The translations under genes were made by a program, and so were the position numbers. A DNA stretch of 64,000 bases from Burkholderia cepacia (GTDB taxonomy: Bacteria; Pseudomonadota; Gammaproteobacteria; Burkholderiales; Burkholderiaceae). Each line of letters begins with the position of its first letter. Position 1 is the first letter of the stretch. Positions 52,973-63,333 of this stretch are shown here, in pieces. The DNA is taken from NCBI RefSeq assembly GCF_029962485.1, contig NZ_CP073638.1:1116001-1180000 (forward strand), read 5' to 3'. Below the pieces are notes generated by a model. That model saw only the letters and a list, made by a program, of their open reading frames with translations. It was not told the DNA's origin and did no database searches.

Positions 52973-53554
52973 TCAGAACAGTTCGAGCTCGCCGCCGGTA
53001 TCCACGGCAGCCGTGTCCGGCAGATGGAAATCGACCGGCGCGTTCGCGCACACGCACAGCGTCGCGCCGACCCGCACGTCGCCGTCGAGCGTCAGGTCGT
53101 ACGCGGCCACGTGGTCGGGTGCGAGCGCGGGCAGGTAGTCGATGCTCGCGCCGCTCAGCAGGTACGGCGTCGACATCCCGAGATCGGGGAACGGCGCGAT
53201 CAGCGCCTGGTTGATCGCGCCGCAACACAGGTTCGCGACTTCCATGAACGCTTCGGGCAGCGGCCGCTGGCTGCTCGTGCCCGCGCTCGCGCCGGCGAAA
53301 TGGCGGCGCGTCGCGTCGTCGTCGCTGAAGCGCAGCGCGAGCAGCAGACGGAAATGCAGCGCCGAGATCGTCAGTACCGCGACATGCTCGGGCACCTTCG
53401 GCTTCGACCGCGACCTCGCGCGCGCACGATCGTCCCCGTCGTGTTCGTGGCTGGCGGCCGGCCGGATGTCGCACGCGCCGCCGGACGCGAGCCGCGTGCG
53501 CGCCGCATCGAAGAAGATCCGCTCGAAACCGGCCCTGGCCTGCGCGCTGATCAC
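52973..53554 (-). CDS. CheX/CheC-like protein
   Basis: This 193-residue protein has a non-conserved, Arg/Asp-rich segment at residues 35-60 and a CheX-like core thereafter. The catalytic pattern is EVAN in FMEVANLCCGAINQALIAPFPDLGMSTPYLLSGASIDYLP (E-x2-N, with a Pro at the expected distance), but the residue four positions before E is Glu rather than Asp/Ser. It ends TGGELELF. Its start overlaps the MCP-like stop by four bases (ATGA), showing coupled translation. Together with the receiver-CheX protein it gives this operon two CheX-type units. Confidence 0.72.
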   Translation of the reverse strand: MISAQARAGFERIFFDAARTRLASGGACDIRPAASHEHDGDDRARARSRSKPKVPEHVAVLTISALHFRLLLALRFSDDDATRRHFAGASAGTSSQRPLPEAFMEVANLCCGAINQALIAPFPDLGMSTPYLLSGASIDYLPALAPDHVAAYDLTLDGDVRVGATLCVCANAPVDFHLPDTAAVDTGGELELF

Positions 53555-54297
53555 GCCGCCTCTCCTTCGATGCGCGCGTGCAGTTGCCCGGCCAGCGTCT
53601 CGACGGTCGCGAGCGCGGCCGTGATCATCTTGCCGCCGGCCTGGATGTCCTGGAACGTCGCGGCCGTCACGAGATCGTTGCGGTTCAGGCTGTCGCGATA
53701 GCTGTTCGACAATTGCTGCGAGCGCGCGGCCAGCCCGCGCACCTCGCTCGCGACGATCGAGAAGCCGCGTCCGGCCGACCCTGCGCGCGCGGCCTCGATC
53801 GACGCGTTCAGCGACACGATCGACACGTGCGCGACGATCGCCGACAGCTCCTGGTTCTTCGTGCGCATGTCTTGATTCTGCGTGGTCAGCGAGATCATCT
53901 GCTCGTGCCAGCGCTCGAACGTCCCGGCGAGCCCGCGCAGGCGCGCAGCTTCGTCGGCAATCTTCTGCGCGTGCTGCGCCAGCGCGACGCGATCGGCCGA
54001 CAGCGCCTGCAGTGCGTCACGCTGCGTGCCGGTCGCGGACGCCTCGCGCGCCAGCGCATCCTCGAGCTGCGCCTCGCGTTGCGCCCATGCGTCGGCCGCC
54101 TCCGCGTGCGCGGACGCCGCCGCTTCCGCGCGTGTGTCGGCCGCGTCGAGCGCGCCGCGCAACGTGTCCATGTCGTGCGACATTGCCGCGACGAGCCGCC
54201 CGCGCGTCACGCGAAACACGACCGCCGCCACCACCGCGACGACCGCACCGCCCGCCATCGCAGCGGCCACCTGAATCATCCACGCCTGCACGATCAC
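53551..54297 (-). CDS. Truncated MCP-like signalling protein
   Basis: This 248-residue protein was called from GTG 54297, with GGAG 7 bases upstream overlapping the kinase stop. One N-terminal membrane segment (about 6-27) leads to a long coiled coil (about 40-140) and a chemoreceptor hairpin core IVAHVSIVSLNASIEAARAG, then SAGRGFSIVASEVRGLAARS, which retains the conserved tip. There is no ligand-binding domain, HAMP or CheR pentapeptide, and the second half of the hairpin is short. It therefore cannot sense ligand itself, and probably serves as a structural or adaptor partner of the kinase encoded immediately upstream. Confidence 0.85.
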   Translation of the reverse strand: MIVQAWMIQVAAAMAGGAVVAVVAAVVFRVTRGRLVAAMSHDMDTLRGALDAADTRAEAAASAHAEAADAWAQREAQLEDALAREASATGTQRDALQALSADRVALAQHAQKIADEAARLRGLAGTFERWHEQMISLTTQNQDMRTKNQELSAIVAHVSIVSLNASIEAARAGSAGRGFSIVASEVRGLAARSQQLSNSYRDSLNRNDLVTAATFQDIQAGGKMITAALATVETLAGQLHARIEGEAA

Positions 54298-54301
54298 TTC
54301 G

Positions 54302-56677
54302 TCACTCCGCTGCGTCGATATCCACGATGGGCGCACGCTGTTCGTGCGCGGTGCCGTCCGCCGCGAAGCGCGCCGGCAGCGACACGATCGTCTCGAACGC
54401 TCGATACGGTGCGCCGGCGCGATCGTCGGTGAAGCGCAGCGCGATATCGCCGCCGTCGCGTTTCAGGAAGTTGCGCACCGCGTCCATGCCGACGCCGCGC
54501 CCCGACACTTCCGTCACCGTTTGCGCGGTCGAGAAGCCCGGCCGGAAGATCAGCTCGGCGACATCCTCGTCGGACAGCGCCGCTTCGTTGCCGGCGTCGA
54601 TCCAGCCGCGCTCTCGCGCAATGCCGCGAATCCGGTCGAGCGCGAGGCCACGGCCGTCGTCGCCGAGCACGAACCACAGCTCACCGCCGCCCACGCCGAC
54701 CGCGATGTCGATCGTGCCGGACGCCGCCTTGCCGGCCGCACGCCGCTCTTCGGACGATTCGATGCCGTGGTCGATCGAATTGCGCAGCAGGTGCATGAAC
54801 ACGTTCTTCAGCGTCGCGGCGATCTCACTGCGCACACGATGGCCGTGGCTGTCGATATGCACGACGGGCGCCGGCTTGCCGAGTTCGGCCGCGAGCGACG
54901 GCAGCGACTCGATCACGCCGCCGAGCGCATCGCCGATGCCCTGCGTACCGAGCTGGCTCAGCATGCGGCGCACGGCATCGCGTGCCGCGTGCCAGTCGGA
55001 ACCGTTCGCCGGATCGGCGCCGTCGAGCACGCGCAGGCTCTCGCTGATATGCGCACGCTCGACCATCAGGAAATCGGCGCCGCCCTGCGCCGGATCGCCG
55101 TTGCGGCCGAGCGTGACCGCGTTGATCGTCGCGTAGTGTTCGACGGCGTCGCGCACGCGCGCCAGATCGTCCATCAGCGCGTCGCGGTTCCATTCGGGGC
55201 CGCCGTCCGCGCGGCGCAGCGAGTCGTACGCCTGTTCGGCCTCGTGGACGATGTTCGTCAGGTGCTGGAGGCTATACGTGCGCGCATTGCCCTTGATCGT
55301 GTGCATGTTGCGGAACAGCGCCGCGACGATCGAATGATCGGCGCGCTCGTGCTGGCGGATCATCCGCTCGTTCTCGCTGAGGAAGCCCTTCGCGCTGTGC
55401 ACGAAGTCGTGGAACTTGTCCTGGCTGATCGACAGGATCTCGCCGATCATCTCGAGGCGGCGCTGCTGCTCGCCGGCCTGCGCGGTCAGCTCGCGGATCT
55501 CGGTCACGTCGCGCACGCACAGCATCAGGCGCACGACCGTGTCGGTCTCGTCGGTGATCGCCGACCAGCTCAGGTCGAGCCACTTCTCGCGGCCGTCCGG
55601 CATCCGCTTCGCGACTTCATTGACGAGCAGGTGCTCGTTGAATTCGAAGTTCATGCTGTCTTCGCCGAGGCACGCATGCACGGCCGCATCGACCTGCGAC
55701 CGCGCGTCGGCGCCGATCGCCGAATCATCAAACACGAGCGCCATCAGGTCGCGGCCGGCGATGTCGTTCGTCTCGAAGATGGTCTCGAGGTACGCCGAAT
55801 ACTCCGCATGCACGACGCCGCCCTCGACGACGGTCAGGATCCCCTGCTGCATGTTCTGCAGCATCGCCTGGATGTCGGCCGTCTTCTGCTTCAGTTGCGC
55901 GGCGTTCTCCTGGATCTTCTCGATCATCCCGTTGAACGCGACGATCGAATGGCCGATTTCGTCCATCCTGCCCACCGGCACGCGGCGCGTGAAATCCTGG
56001 CTCGTCGCGATCTCGCTCATCGCAGTCTGCATCCCGATCAGCGGGCGCGTGATCTGGCGATACAGCACGAAGCCGAGTGCGGTCAGCAGCACGATCACCG
56101 TGCCTGCGACCCCCGCGATCGCGGTCGCCGTCGTCGCGAGCATCCCGTTCAGCGCACTGATCGCATCGTCCTTCTGGCGGTTCTTCTCGACGCGCAGCGT
56201 GCCGACGATGCTTTCGAGTTCGTCGCGATACTGCGCGACGTTCGCGAACAGGTAGGCCTGCGCCATCTCGGCCTTGCCGTCCGCCTTCATCTTCACGGTG
56301 TCGTCGATCGCCGCGAAATAGTTCGCGACGCTGTCCTTCGCCTGCGTGACGAGGCCTTCCTGCGCACGGCCGACCGCCGATTTCGCCTGCACGTCGAGTG
56401 CGGCGCGCAGCGCGGCCTGCTTCGCCTTCAGCTCGTCGCGCGCTTGCGCGGCGGTGTTCGCGTCGGGCGCGTAGACGAGCGTCATCGTCGCGATCTGGAT
56501 GTTCTTCACATCGGCGACGAGATCGGCCGACGCGAGCGCGCTCGGCACGATGCCCTGGGTGACCTGACGCACCTCGGACGCGCTCTTGCGTGTCTGGTAC
56601 ACGGCATAGATGCCGATCGCGGACAGCGCGAAGAACGTCAGGACGACTAGCAGCGTAATGCGATGACGGATGGTCAT
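54302..56677 (-). CDS. Membrane-bound CheA-like histidine kinase (4HB-HAMP-PAS-Hpt-HATPase)
   Basis: This 791-residue protein's domain order is TM1 (10-26), four-helix-bundle sensor (35-180), TM2 (185-207), HAMP (208-262), PAS (270-395), Hpt with phosphoacceptor His459 (MHTIKGNARTYSLQHL) and a CheA-type ATPase (600-770: N-box LLRNSIDHGIE, LGDDGRGLALDRI, GRGVGMDAVRN). It lacks a HisKA dimerisation helix and lacks the C-terminal CheW-like domain that couples CheA to receptors. It appears to merge receptor and kinase in one chain. It is first of a five-gene run with an MCP-like protein, two CheX-like proteins and a CheY. Confidence 0.9.
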   Translation of the reverse strand: MTIRHRITLLVVLTFFALSAIGIYAVYQTRKSASEVRQVTQGIVPSALASADLVADVKNIQIATMTLVYAPDANTAAQARDELKAKQAALRAALDVQAKSAVGRAQEGLVTQAKDSVANYFAAIDDTVKMKADGKAEMAQAYLFANVAQYRDELESIVGTLRVEKNRQKDDAISALNGMLATTATAIAGVAGTVIVLLTALGFVLYRQITRPLIGMQTAMSEIATSQDFTRRVPVGRMDEIGHSIVAFNGMIEKIQENAAQLKQKTADIQAMLQNMQQGILTVVEGGVVHAEYSAYLETIFETNDIAGRDLMALVFDDSAIGADARSQVDAAVHACLGEDSMNFEFNEHLLVNEVAKRMPDGREKWLDLSWSAITDETDTVVRLMLCVRDVTEIRELTAQAGEQQRRLEMIGEILSISQDKFHDFVHSAKGFLSENERMIRQHERADHSIVAALFRNMHTIKGNARTYSLQHLTNIVHEAEQAYDSLRRADGGPEWNRDALMDDLARVRDAVEHYATINAVTLGRNGDPAQGGADFLMVERAHISESLRVLDGADPANGSDWHAARDAVRRMLSQLGTQGIGDALGGVIESLPSLAAELGKPAPVVHIDSHGHRVRSEIAATLKNVFMHLLRNSIDHGIESSEERRAAGKAASGTIDIAVGVGGGELWFVLGDDGRGLALDRIRGIARERGWIDAGNEAALSDEDVAELIFRPGFSTAQTVTEVSGRGVGMDAVRNFLKRDGGDIALRFTDDRAGAPYRAFETIVSLPARFAADGTAHEQRAPIVDIDAAE

Positions 56678-57128
56678 GAGTACAGCTCCCCGCAGCGATC
56701 CGGCTTCGATCGCCCTTTGGTCTATTGAAAGAATGTGAGCGCCGAATTATCGGGGATGGTGTATGACGCTCCGATGACCGGAAATCAATCGTTCATTGAT
56801 AAAAATGCAATGAATAATTGTGGCGAAAGAACCCTAAAGTATTGCCGGGATCTGCCGTTAACCTTCTGCCTCAAGGCTTCGTGCGGCGCTGCTGCGCGGC
56901 CGGAAAATCCGGGATGCGGATAATTTGTTTTTATTTATTTGATCCGCAATTCAACCGCAATCTGGCTTTCGTAAAACGTTTGCGCATTATCGGCGAATCC
57001 GGTTGAATTCGCGATTTTTATTGCCGGAAAATTATTCGACGGGCGGATGAAACGATACCGCCCGCCTCGCGGCCGACGATGCGATGCACTGCATCGTCGG
57101 CCCCGGGGCGGGCGTGGCCGGCGGCCGG
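56678..57128. other. Non-coding gap with AT-rich segment
   Basis: About 450 bases. From about 56700 to 57040 the sequence is AT-rich relative to its neighbours, fitting promoter elements for the chemosensory-like operon. The right end holds the long hairpin listed separately. No credible gene is visible; short open frames here lack conserved features. Confidence 0.45.
57061..57112 (-). terminator. Long hairpin downstream of actP
   Basis: A perfect 12-bp stem GGCCGACGATGC / GCATCGTCGGCC around an 8-base loop is extended by an outer CCCGCC / GGCGGG pair. It starts 16 bases after the actP stop. There is no T-tract on either strand. Confidence 0.5.
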
Positions 57129-58859
57129 TCAGTGGCTGCTGGCGCGGGTCGCCCCCAGCCCCGTTTCCGAACGTACCTGCTGCGCGGCGAATGCGCCCTT
57201 CTCCGCCTTCGCACGCGCGCTCGAGTCGAGCACCGAGAACAGCCACACGCCCACGAAGCCGATGGTCATCGAGAACAGCGCGGGCGACGTGTACGGGAAC
57301 CAAGCCGAACCCTTCGGATAACCGAGCGTCGCCTCCCACACCGACGGCGACACGATGGTCAGCCCCACCGACGAGACCAGCCCCAGGAACCCACCGATGA
57401 CCGCGCCGCGCGTGGTGCAGCCCTTCCACATCATCGACAGGAACAGCACCGGGAAATTGGCCGATGCCGCGACGGCAAAGGCCAGCGACACCATGAACGC
57501 GACGTTCTGCTTCTCGAACGCGATGCCCAGCAGCACGGCGATCACGCCGAGCACCAGCGTCGTGATGCGCGACACCTTCAGCTCGTCGGCACTGTCGGCC
57601 TTGCCGTTCTTGAAGACGGTGGCATAGAGATCGTGCGACACCGCGGACGCGCCGGACAGCGTGAGCCCGGCGACCACCGCCAGGATCGTCGCGAAGGCCA
57701 CGGCCGAGATGAAGCCGTAGAACACGTCGCCGCCCACCGTCTTGGCCACCAGCACCGCGGCCATGTTGGCCGTGCCCGCACCGCCCTTGATCACGCCCTT
57801 GGCCACGTCGGACAGCTCCGGATTCGTCAGCACCAGCGTGATCGCGCCGAAGCCGATGATGAAGATCAGCACGTAGAAATAGCCGATCCAGGTGGTGGCC
57901 CAGAACACGGATTTACGCGCTTCCTTCGCATCCGGCACCGTGAAGAAGCGCATCAGGATGTGCGGCAGGCCGGCGGTGCCGAACATCAGCGCCATGCCGA
58001 ACGAGATGGCCGAGATCGGATCCTTGATGAACCCGCCTGGCGACATGACCGACAACCCGATACGCGTGGCGTCGTCCGACGACTTGCCCGCGTTCGCGGC
58101 AATCGCGGTCTTGACCTCCACGGCATGGGAGAACAGCGCCTCCGGGCTGAAGCCATACTGCGCGAGCACCATGATCGCCATGAACGTCACGCCCGCAAGC
58201 AACATGCACGCCTTGATGATTTGCACCCAGGTAGTGGCCGTCATGCCGCCGAACAACACGTAGACCATCATCAGCGCACCGACGATGACGACGGCCACCC
58301 AGTAGTCGAGTCCGAACAGCAGCTTGATGAGCTGCCCCGCGCCGACCATCTGCGCGATCAGGTAGAACGCCACCACCACCAGCGTGCCGACCGCGGCGAA
58401 ACTGCGGATCGGGCCCTGCTCGAAGCGGTAGCCCGCGACGTCGGCGAAGGTGAACTTGCCCAGGTTACGCAGCCGCTCGGCCATCAGGAACGTGATGATC
58501 GGCCAGCCGACCAGGAAGCCGATCGAGTAGATCAGGCCGTCGTACCCCGAGGTCATCACCGCGGCGGAAATGCCGAGGAAGGATGCCGCCGACATGTAGT
58601 CGCCCGAGATCGCCAGGCCGTTCTGAAACCCGGTAATACCGCCGCCGGCCGTATAGAAATCAGCCGCGGAACGCGTGCGGGATGCCGCCCACTTGGTGAT
58701 CCACAACGTCCCTGCCACGAATAGCGCGAACAGGACGATGGCCGTGGTGTTGGTCGCCTGCTTGGCGGTCTGCCCGACATCGCCGCCGCCCGCGAAGGCC
58801 ACGCCGCACGCGCTCGCGGCCAGCAGCGCGACCAGCATCGTCGAAAGAGTCTTCTTCAT
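57129..58859 (-). CDS. actP: Cation/acetate symporter ActP (SSS family)
   Basis: This 576-residue protein has an N-terminal signal-like segment (residues 1-23) and about 13 membrane segments. Hallmarks: [42 protein letters not shown], the sodium-site region with [13 protein letters not shown] and [14 protein letters not shown], and [26 protein letters not shown]. It imports acetate and other short carboxylates with cation. It follows the DUF485 partner gene with an ATGA overlap, the usual yjcH-actP pair. Confidence 0.94.
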   Translation of the reverse strand: MKKTLSTMLVALLAASACGVAFAGGGDVGQTAKQATNTTAIVLFALFVAGTLWITKWAASRTRSAADFYTAGGGITGFQNGLAISGDYMSAASFLGISAAVMTSGYDGLIYSIGFLVGWPIITFLMAERLRNLGKFTFADVAGYRFEQGPIRSFAAVGTLVVVAFYLIAQMVGAGQLIKLLFGLDYWVAVVIVGALMMVYVLFGGMTATTWVQIIKACMLLAGVTFMAIMVLAQYGFSPEALFSHAVEVKTAIAANAGKSSDDATRIGLSVMSPGGFIKDPISAISFGMALMFGTAGLPHILMRFFTVPDAKEARKSVFWATTWIGYFYVLIFIIGFGAITLVLTNPELSDVAKGVIKGGAGTANMAAVLVAKTVGGDVFYGFISAVAFATILAVVAGLTLSGASAVSHDLYATVFKNGKADSADELKVSRITTLVLGVIAVLLGIAFEKQNVAFMVSLAFAVAASANFPVLFLSMMWKGCTTRGAVIGGFLGLVSSVGLTIVSPSVWEATLGYPKGSAWFPYTSPALFSMTIGFVGVWLFSVLDSSARAKAEKGAFAAQQVRSETGLGATRASSH

Positions 58860-59164
58860 TGGGCGACGTCCTGCAGGATGTCCTGCGTCAGTTGATCGTA
58901 TTCGTTGTTCGCGCGGCGCACGTAGATGCCGGTGATGACGACGGTGAACACAATCACCGCCATGCCGATCGGCACGCCGACACTCGTCACGCCGGTGCTC
59001 ACGGGCTTCGCGAGGAACGACTTGTCGAATGCGATCAGTGCGATGTAGCCGTAGTACACGATCAGCATCAGCACGGTCAGGCAGATGCCGAGCGTGTTGC
59101 GCCGCCGCTTGAGCAGCGCATACTTCGGATGCGCTTCGATTTTTTTGACCAACCCATCATGCAT
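58856..59164 (-). CDS. yjcH: DUF485 protein (YjcH), ActP partner
   Basis: This 102-residue protein has two membrane segments (about 29-49 and 62-84) and the DUF485 N-terminus [34 protein letters not shown]. It commonly precedes actP and its function is unclear. Translation is coupled to actP (stop and start overlap by four bases). Because of that spacing the two are one transcription unit on the minus strand. Confidence 0.92.
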   Translation of the reverse strand: MHDGLVKKIEAHPKYALLKRRRNTLGICLTVLMLIVYYGYIALIAFDKSFLAKPVSTGVTSVGVPIGMAVIVFTVVITGIYVRRANNEYDQLTQDILQDVAQ

Positions 59165-59437
59165 CGCCTGTCTCCTGGTTTGCTTTTTGAATGAGTTCGG
59201 CGATTCTGAAGAGCGAAGCTGACTGCGCGCTTACTCGATCTTTCGCGGGCAGCCTTCCGGGCACTATGGTTTTCCCTAGCAGTGCGGGGCGTGGCGGCAG
59301 CATGGCAGGCAGATGCGTGACAGGCGCGACGCGTGGAATTCATGCCGGACAGGAAACAATCAATCGCCTCCCGGCGATTCACCTCCCCGCCCGCGCGCTC
59401 TAGACTGTCGCATCGCTTCTCTTTCCGGATTCACGCA

Positions 59438-60121
59438 ATGACCGACGTCCTGCCGCTGACCACCGATCCCGAGTCGGGCCTCCAGTACCGCCTGCGCCCG
59501 GCCACCGGCCGCCCCGTTGCCCGCCTGTTGCTGCTGCACGGCGTCGGCGGCAACGAAACCAACCTGCTGAACGTCGCCAACGTGATCGATCCGCGCATCG
59601 AGATCGCGTTCCTGCGCGGCCCGCTCACGTTCGGGCCCGGCCAGCACGCGTGGTTTCCGGTGCGCTTCGGCCCGAACGGCCCCGAAATCGACGCGGCCCG
59701 CGCGGACGCAAGCCGCATCCAGCTGATCACACTGCTGCGCGCATTCCGTGCGCAGGACGGCGCGGATTCCGCGTTGCCGACCGTGATCGCCGGCTTCAGC
59801 CAGGGCGGCATCATGAGCGCGGGCGTCGGCCTCACGTCGCCGGACGACGTCAGCGCATTCGCCGTGCTGTGCGGGCGCATCCTGCCGGAAATCGATCCAC
59901 TGATCGCGCCGCGCGATGCGCTTCGCCCGCTCCATGCGTTGATCGTGCACGGCAAGTTCGACGACAAGCTGCCCGTCGCATGGGCCGACGCGGCCGATGC
60001 GAAACTCACGGCGCTCGGCGTCGCGCACGATACGCGGCTGTATGCGGCCGGGCACGAACTGACTGCGGAGATGGCCGGCGATTTCGGCCGCTGGGTCGGC
60101 GAGCGCACGGGGTTGAACTGA
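59438..60121 (+). CDS. Carboxylesterase / phospholipase-like alpha/beta hydrolase
   Basis: This 227-residue protein was called from ATG 59438. It has a small-serine-hydrolase layout: HGVGGNETNLLNVAN, nucleophile elbow IAGFSQGGIMSAGV, acid in HGKFDDKLPVAWAD and histidine in AAGHELTAEMAGD. This is the YpfH/acyl-protein-thioesterase-like group of esterases. It is alone; a hairpin at 60135-60156 separates it from the convergent permease gene. Confidence 0.9.
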   Translation: MTDVLPLTTDPESGLQYRLRPATGRPVARLLLLHGVGGNETNLLNVANVIDPRIEIAFLRGPLTFGPGQHAWFPVRFGPNGPEIDAARADASRIQLITLLRAFRAQDGADSALPTVIAGFSQGGIMSAGVGLTSPDDVSAFAVLCGRILPEIDPLIAPRDALRPLHALIVHGKFDDKLPVAWADAADAKLTALGVAHDTRLYAAGHELTAEMAGDFGRWVGERTGLN

Positions 60122-60134
60122 CCACACCGGGGAA

Positions 60135-60156
60135 GCCGGCCCGGGAACGGGCCGGC
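60135..60156. terminator. Hairpin between convergent carboxylesterase and permease genes
   Basis: GCCGGCCCG pairs with CGGGCCGGC (9 bp) around loop GGAA. It sits in the 52-base gap between the two stop codons and could act in both directions, though it lacks a T-tract. Confidence 0.5.
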
Positions 60157-60173
60157 GCCCCTGGCGCATGCCG

Positions 60174-61679
60174 TCACGCGTTCCGCGCAGGATCGGCAAC
60201 GGCATGCGCGGATGCAGGTGCGGCAACCGCCTGCTCACGCTCGGCACCCCGCTTCGCCAGCTTCCAGCCGACCACCAGCGCGAGCACCACAACCGGAATC
60301 GTCGCGATGGTCCACGTGCCGCCCGGGTAGTCGAACGCCATCAGCACCAGCACGCCGACGAGGAACGCGAGCGTGAGCCACGACGTGAACGGCGCGCCCG
60401 GCATCCGGAACGACACGGCCTTCAGCTCGCCGCGATCGACCGCACGGCGGAACAGGATCTGGCACATGACGATGAAGCCCCACGTCGTGATGATCCCGAG
60501 CGACGCCATGTTCAGCACGATCTCGAACGCCTGCGCCGGGACGATGTAATTCAGCGGCACGCCGATCGCATTGATCGCGACCGTGATCAGGATCCCGCCG
60601 TACGGCACACCGCGCGCATTCATCCGCGACACGAAGCGCGGCGCCGATCCGCCCATCGCGAGCGAACGCAGCACGCGCCCGGTCGAATAGAGGCCGGAAT
60701 TCAGGCTCGACAGCGCGGCCGTCAGTACCACGACGTTCATCACGGTACCGACGTACGGCACGCCAAGCTTGCTGAAGAACGTGACGAACGGGCTTTCGTG
60801 CGAGCTGTACGCCGTCCACGGCAGCAGCATCGTCAACAACACGACCGAGCCGACATAGAACAGCGCAATGCGCCACATCACGCTGTTGATCGCCTTCGGC
60901 AGCACCTTGCGCGCATCGGCCGTCTCGCCCGCCGCGACGCCGACGAGCTCGATGCTCGCGTACGCGAACACGACGCCCTGCACGATCAGCACGGCCGGCA
61001 GAATGCCGTGCGGAAAGATCCCGCCATGCTCCGCGACCAGATGAAGCCCCGGCATCTGGCCGGCGACCGGATGGCCGCTCGCGAGAAACACCGCGCCGAC
61101 CGCGAGGAACACCGCGAGCGTGCCGACCTTGACGAGCGAGAACCAGAACTCCATCTCGCCGAATACCTTCACGCCGATCATGTTCATCACCGACACGATC
61201 CCGAGCGCGCCAAGCGCGAACACCCATTGCGGCACGTCGGTGAACACGGCCCAGTACTTCATGTAGATCGCGACCGCGGTGATGTCGACGATGCCGGTCG
61301 TCGCCCAGTTCAGGTAGTACATCCAGCCCGCGACGAACGACGCGCGCTCGCCCATGAACTCGCGTGCGTACGACACGAAGCTGCCGCTGGTCGGCCGGTG
61401 CATCACGAGTTCGCCGAGCGCGCGCATGATCAGGAACGCGAACACGCCGCAGACGAGATACACGAGCGCGAGCGCCGGCCCCGCGCTCTGCAGGCGCCCG
61501 CCCGCACCGAGAAAGAGGCCCGTGCCGATCGCACCGCCCATCGCGATCATCTGCACGTGCCGCGGCTTCAACTGCTTCGCATAGCCGGCTTCGTGCGATG
61601 CAAACATCGCATCGGGATCGGCATGGCGGGAATCCGCGCCGCCAGCCGGACCGGCCGGGCGCTCGCTGTCGTGTTTCAT
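60174..61679 (-). CDS. ansP: Amino-acid permease, L-asparagine type (AnsP-like)
   Basis: This 501-residue protein was called from ATG 61679 with GGAGACTC upstream. It has about 12 membrane segments with the amino-acid/polyamine/organocation features [20 protein letters not shown] and [20 protein letters not shown]. The motif [35 protein letters not shown] is typical. Length and sequence are closest to AnsP. Its neighbour aspA makes a consistent asparagine/aspartate use unit, though no asparaginase gene is seen in the window. Confidence 0.88.
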   Translation of the reverse strand: MKHDSERPAGPAGGADSRHADPDAMFASHEAGYAKQLKPRHVQMIAMGGAIGTGLFLGAGGRLQSAGPALALVYLVCGVFAFLIMRALGELVMHRPTSGSFVSYAREFMGERASFVAGWMYYLNWATTGIVDITAVAIYMKYWAVFTDVPQWVFALGALGIVSVMNMIGVKVFGEMEFWFSLVKVGTLAVFLAVGAVFLASGHPVAGQMPGLHLVAEHGGIFPHGILPAVLIVQGVVFAYASIELVGVAAGETADARKVLPKAINSVMWRIALFYVGSVVLLTMLLPWTAYSSHESPFVTFFSKLGVPYVGTVMNVVVLTAALSSLNSGLYSTGRVLRSLAMGGSAPRFVSRMNARGVPYGGILITVAINAIGVPLNYIVPAQAFEIVLNMASLGIITTWGFIVMCQILFRRAVDRGELKAVSFRMPGAPFTSWLTLAFLVGVLVLMAFDYPGGTWTIATIPVVVLALVVGWKLAKRGAEREQAVAAPASAHAVADPARNA

Positions 61680-61785
61680 CTTGAGTCTCCGTTGTTTCTT
61701 GATGTGTCGCGCCCCGCGCGGAGGCGCGTATGGAATGACGGCACGCAGGGCGCTCACGGCGCGCGCCGGCGCCCCGCAGCCGGCG

Positions 61786-63192
61786 TCAAAGCACGCGCGG
61801 CCGGATCAGCGCCTCGGGTTGCAGCGCCTCGTCGAGCTGCGCGGCGGTCATCCACTCGCGTTCCAGCACGACTTCGCGGATCGATTTGCCGGTTGCGTGC
61901 GCTTCGGCGGCAACGGCGGTCGCGCGCTTGTAGCCGATGTACGGGTTCAGCGCGGTGGCGAGCGCCACCGAGCGCTCCATCGTTTCGCGCAGCCGCTCGG
62001 GGTTCGCGGTGATCCCGCTCACGCAGCGCTCCGCGAGTGTCGTGCAGGCGGCCGTCAGATGGCTGAAGCTGCGGAACAGCGCGCTGGCGATCACCGGCTC
62101 GAACGCATTGAGCTGAAGCTGCCCGGCCTCGGCCGCGAAGGTCACGGTCAGGTCGTTGCCGAACACCTCGAACGCGACCTGGTTGACGACTTCCGGGATC
62201 ACCGGATTCACCTTGCCGGGCATGATCGACGAGCCGGCCTGCACGGGCGGCAGGTTGATCTCGCCGAAACCGGCGCGCGGGCCGCTCGACAGCAGCCGCA
62301 GGTCGTTGCAGATCTTCGACAGCTTGACGGCGATGCGCTTGAGCACGCCCGACACCTGCACGAACGCGCCGCAATCCTGCGTCGCCTCGATCAGGTTCGG
62401 CGCGGTGCTCAGGTCGAGCCCGGTGATGCGCCGCAGCGCGGCCAGCGCCTTCTCCGCGTACTCGGGATGCGCGGTGATCCCCGTGCCGATCGCGGTCGCG
62501 CCGAGATTGATCTCGCGAATCAGCCAGCCGGCTTCCTGCAACCGCGCGATGTCTTCCGTCAGCATCACCGCGTAGGTCGAGAATTCCTGGCCAAGCGTCA
62601 TCGGCACGGCATCCTGCAACTGCGTGCGACCGAGCTTGAGCAAACCGGCAAATGCATCGGCACGCTCGGCGAATGCATCGCGCAACCGCGCCATCGCTTC
62701 GAGCAGGTGTTCGACCGCGAAGCACGTCGCGACACGGATCGCGGTCGGATAGACGTCGTTGGTGCTCTGCGCGAGATTGACGTGCTCGTTCGGGTGCAGG
62801 TATTCGTACTGCCCTCGCGCGTGCCCCATGATTTCGAGCGCGCGGTTGCAGATCACCTCGTTCGCGTTCATGTTGGTCGACGTGCCGGCGCCGCCCTGGA
62901 TGACGTCGACGACGAACTGGTCGTGCAGGCGCCCTTCGCGGATCTCGACGCATGCGGCGGCGATCGCATCGCGGTACGGCCGCGGCAGCAGCCCGAGCTC
63001 GCAGTTGGCGTCGGCCGCCGCTTCCTTCACGGCCGCGAGCGCCATCACGAGGTACGGCAGCGACGCAACGGTGCGGCCCGTGATGTCGAAATTCTCTTTC
63101 GCGCGCAGCGTATGGACGCCGTAATAGGCGTCCGCCGGAATGCTTCGTTTACCTAAAAGATCCGCTTCGACGCGGAAGCCGCTTTCTGTCAT
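61786..63192 (-). CDS. aspA: Aspartate ammonia-lyase
   Basis: This 468-residue protein was called from ATG 63192 ([19 protein letters not shown]); the longer in-frame reading crosses the divergent LysR region. Fumarase/aspartase motifs: [37 protein letters not shown], the signature [12 protein letters not shown] and C-terminal [16 protein letters not shown]. It splits aspartate to fumarate and ammonia, feeding the TCA cycle and supplying nitrogen. It lies immediately upstream of ansP (106 bases) and diverges from a LysR at 63334. Confidence 0.95.
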   Translation of the reverse strand: MTESGFRVEADLLGKRSIPADAYYGVHTLRAKENFDITGRTVASLPYLVMALAAVKEAAADANCELGLLPRPYRDAIAAACVEIREGRLHDQFVVDVIQGGAGTSTNMNANEVICNRALEIMGHARGQYEYLHPNEHVNLAQSTNDVYPTAIRVATCFAVEHLLEAMARLRDAFAERADAFAGLLKLGRTQLQDAVPMTLGQEFSTYAVMLTEDIARLQEAGWLIREINLGATAIGTGITAHPEYAEKALAALRRITGLDLSTAPNLIEATQDCGAFVQVSGVLKRIAVKLSKICNDLRLLSSGPRAGFGEINLPPVQAGSSIMPGKVNPVIPEVVNQVAFEVFGNDLTVTFAAEAGQLQLNAFEPVIASALFRSFSHLTAACTTLAERCVSGITANPERLRETMERSVALATALNPYIGYKRATAVAAEAHATGKSIREVVLEREWMTAAQLDEALQPEALIRPRVL

Positions 63193-63333
63193 CGTGCCCT
63201 CCTGAGTGTCTCGTACCGCTCGTCGTCCGCCGCTTCCCGACGCGACGGGTTCGCATTCTATGCCTTTGCAAAAACAAGCTCGCTTCTGTATTATCGAAAG
63301 CGGTTTTGCGTGGGACGCAACAGCGAGAATCGA

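Noticed and set aside
56735..57006. Short plus-strand frames in the gap after the kinase gene
   Set aside because: No conserved features, overlapping alternatives in two frames, in an AT-rich promoter-like region.
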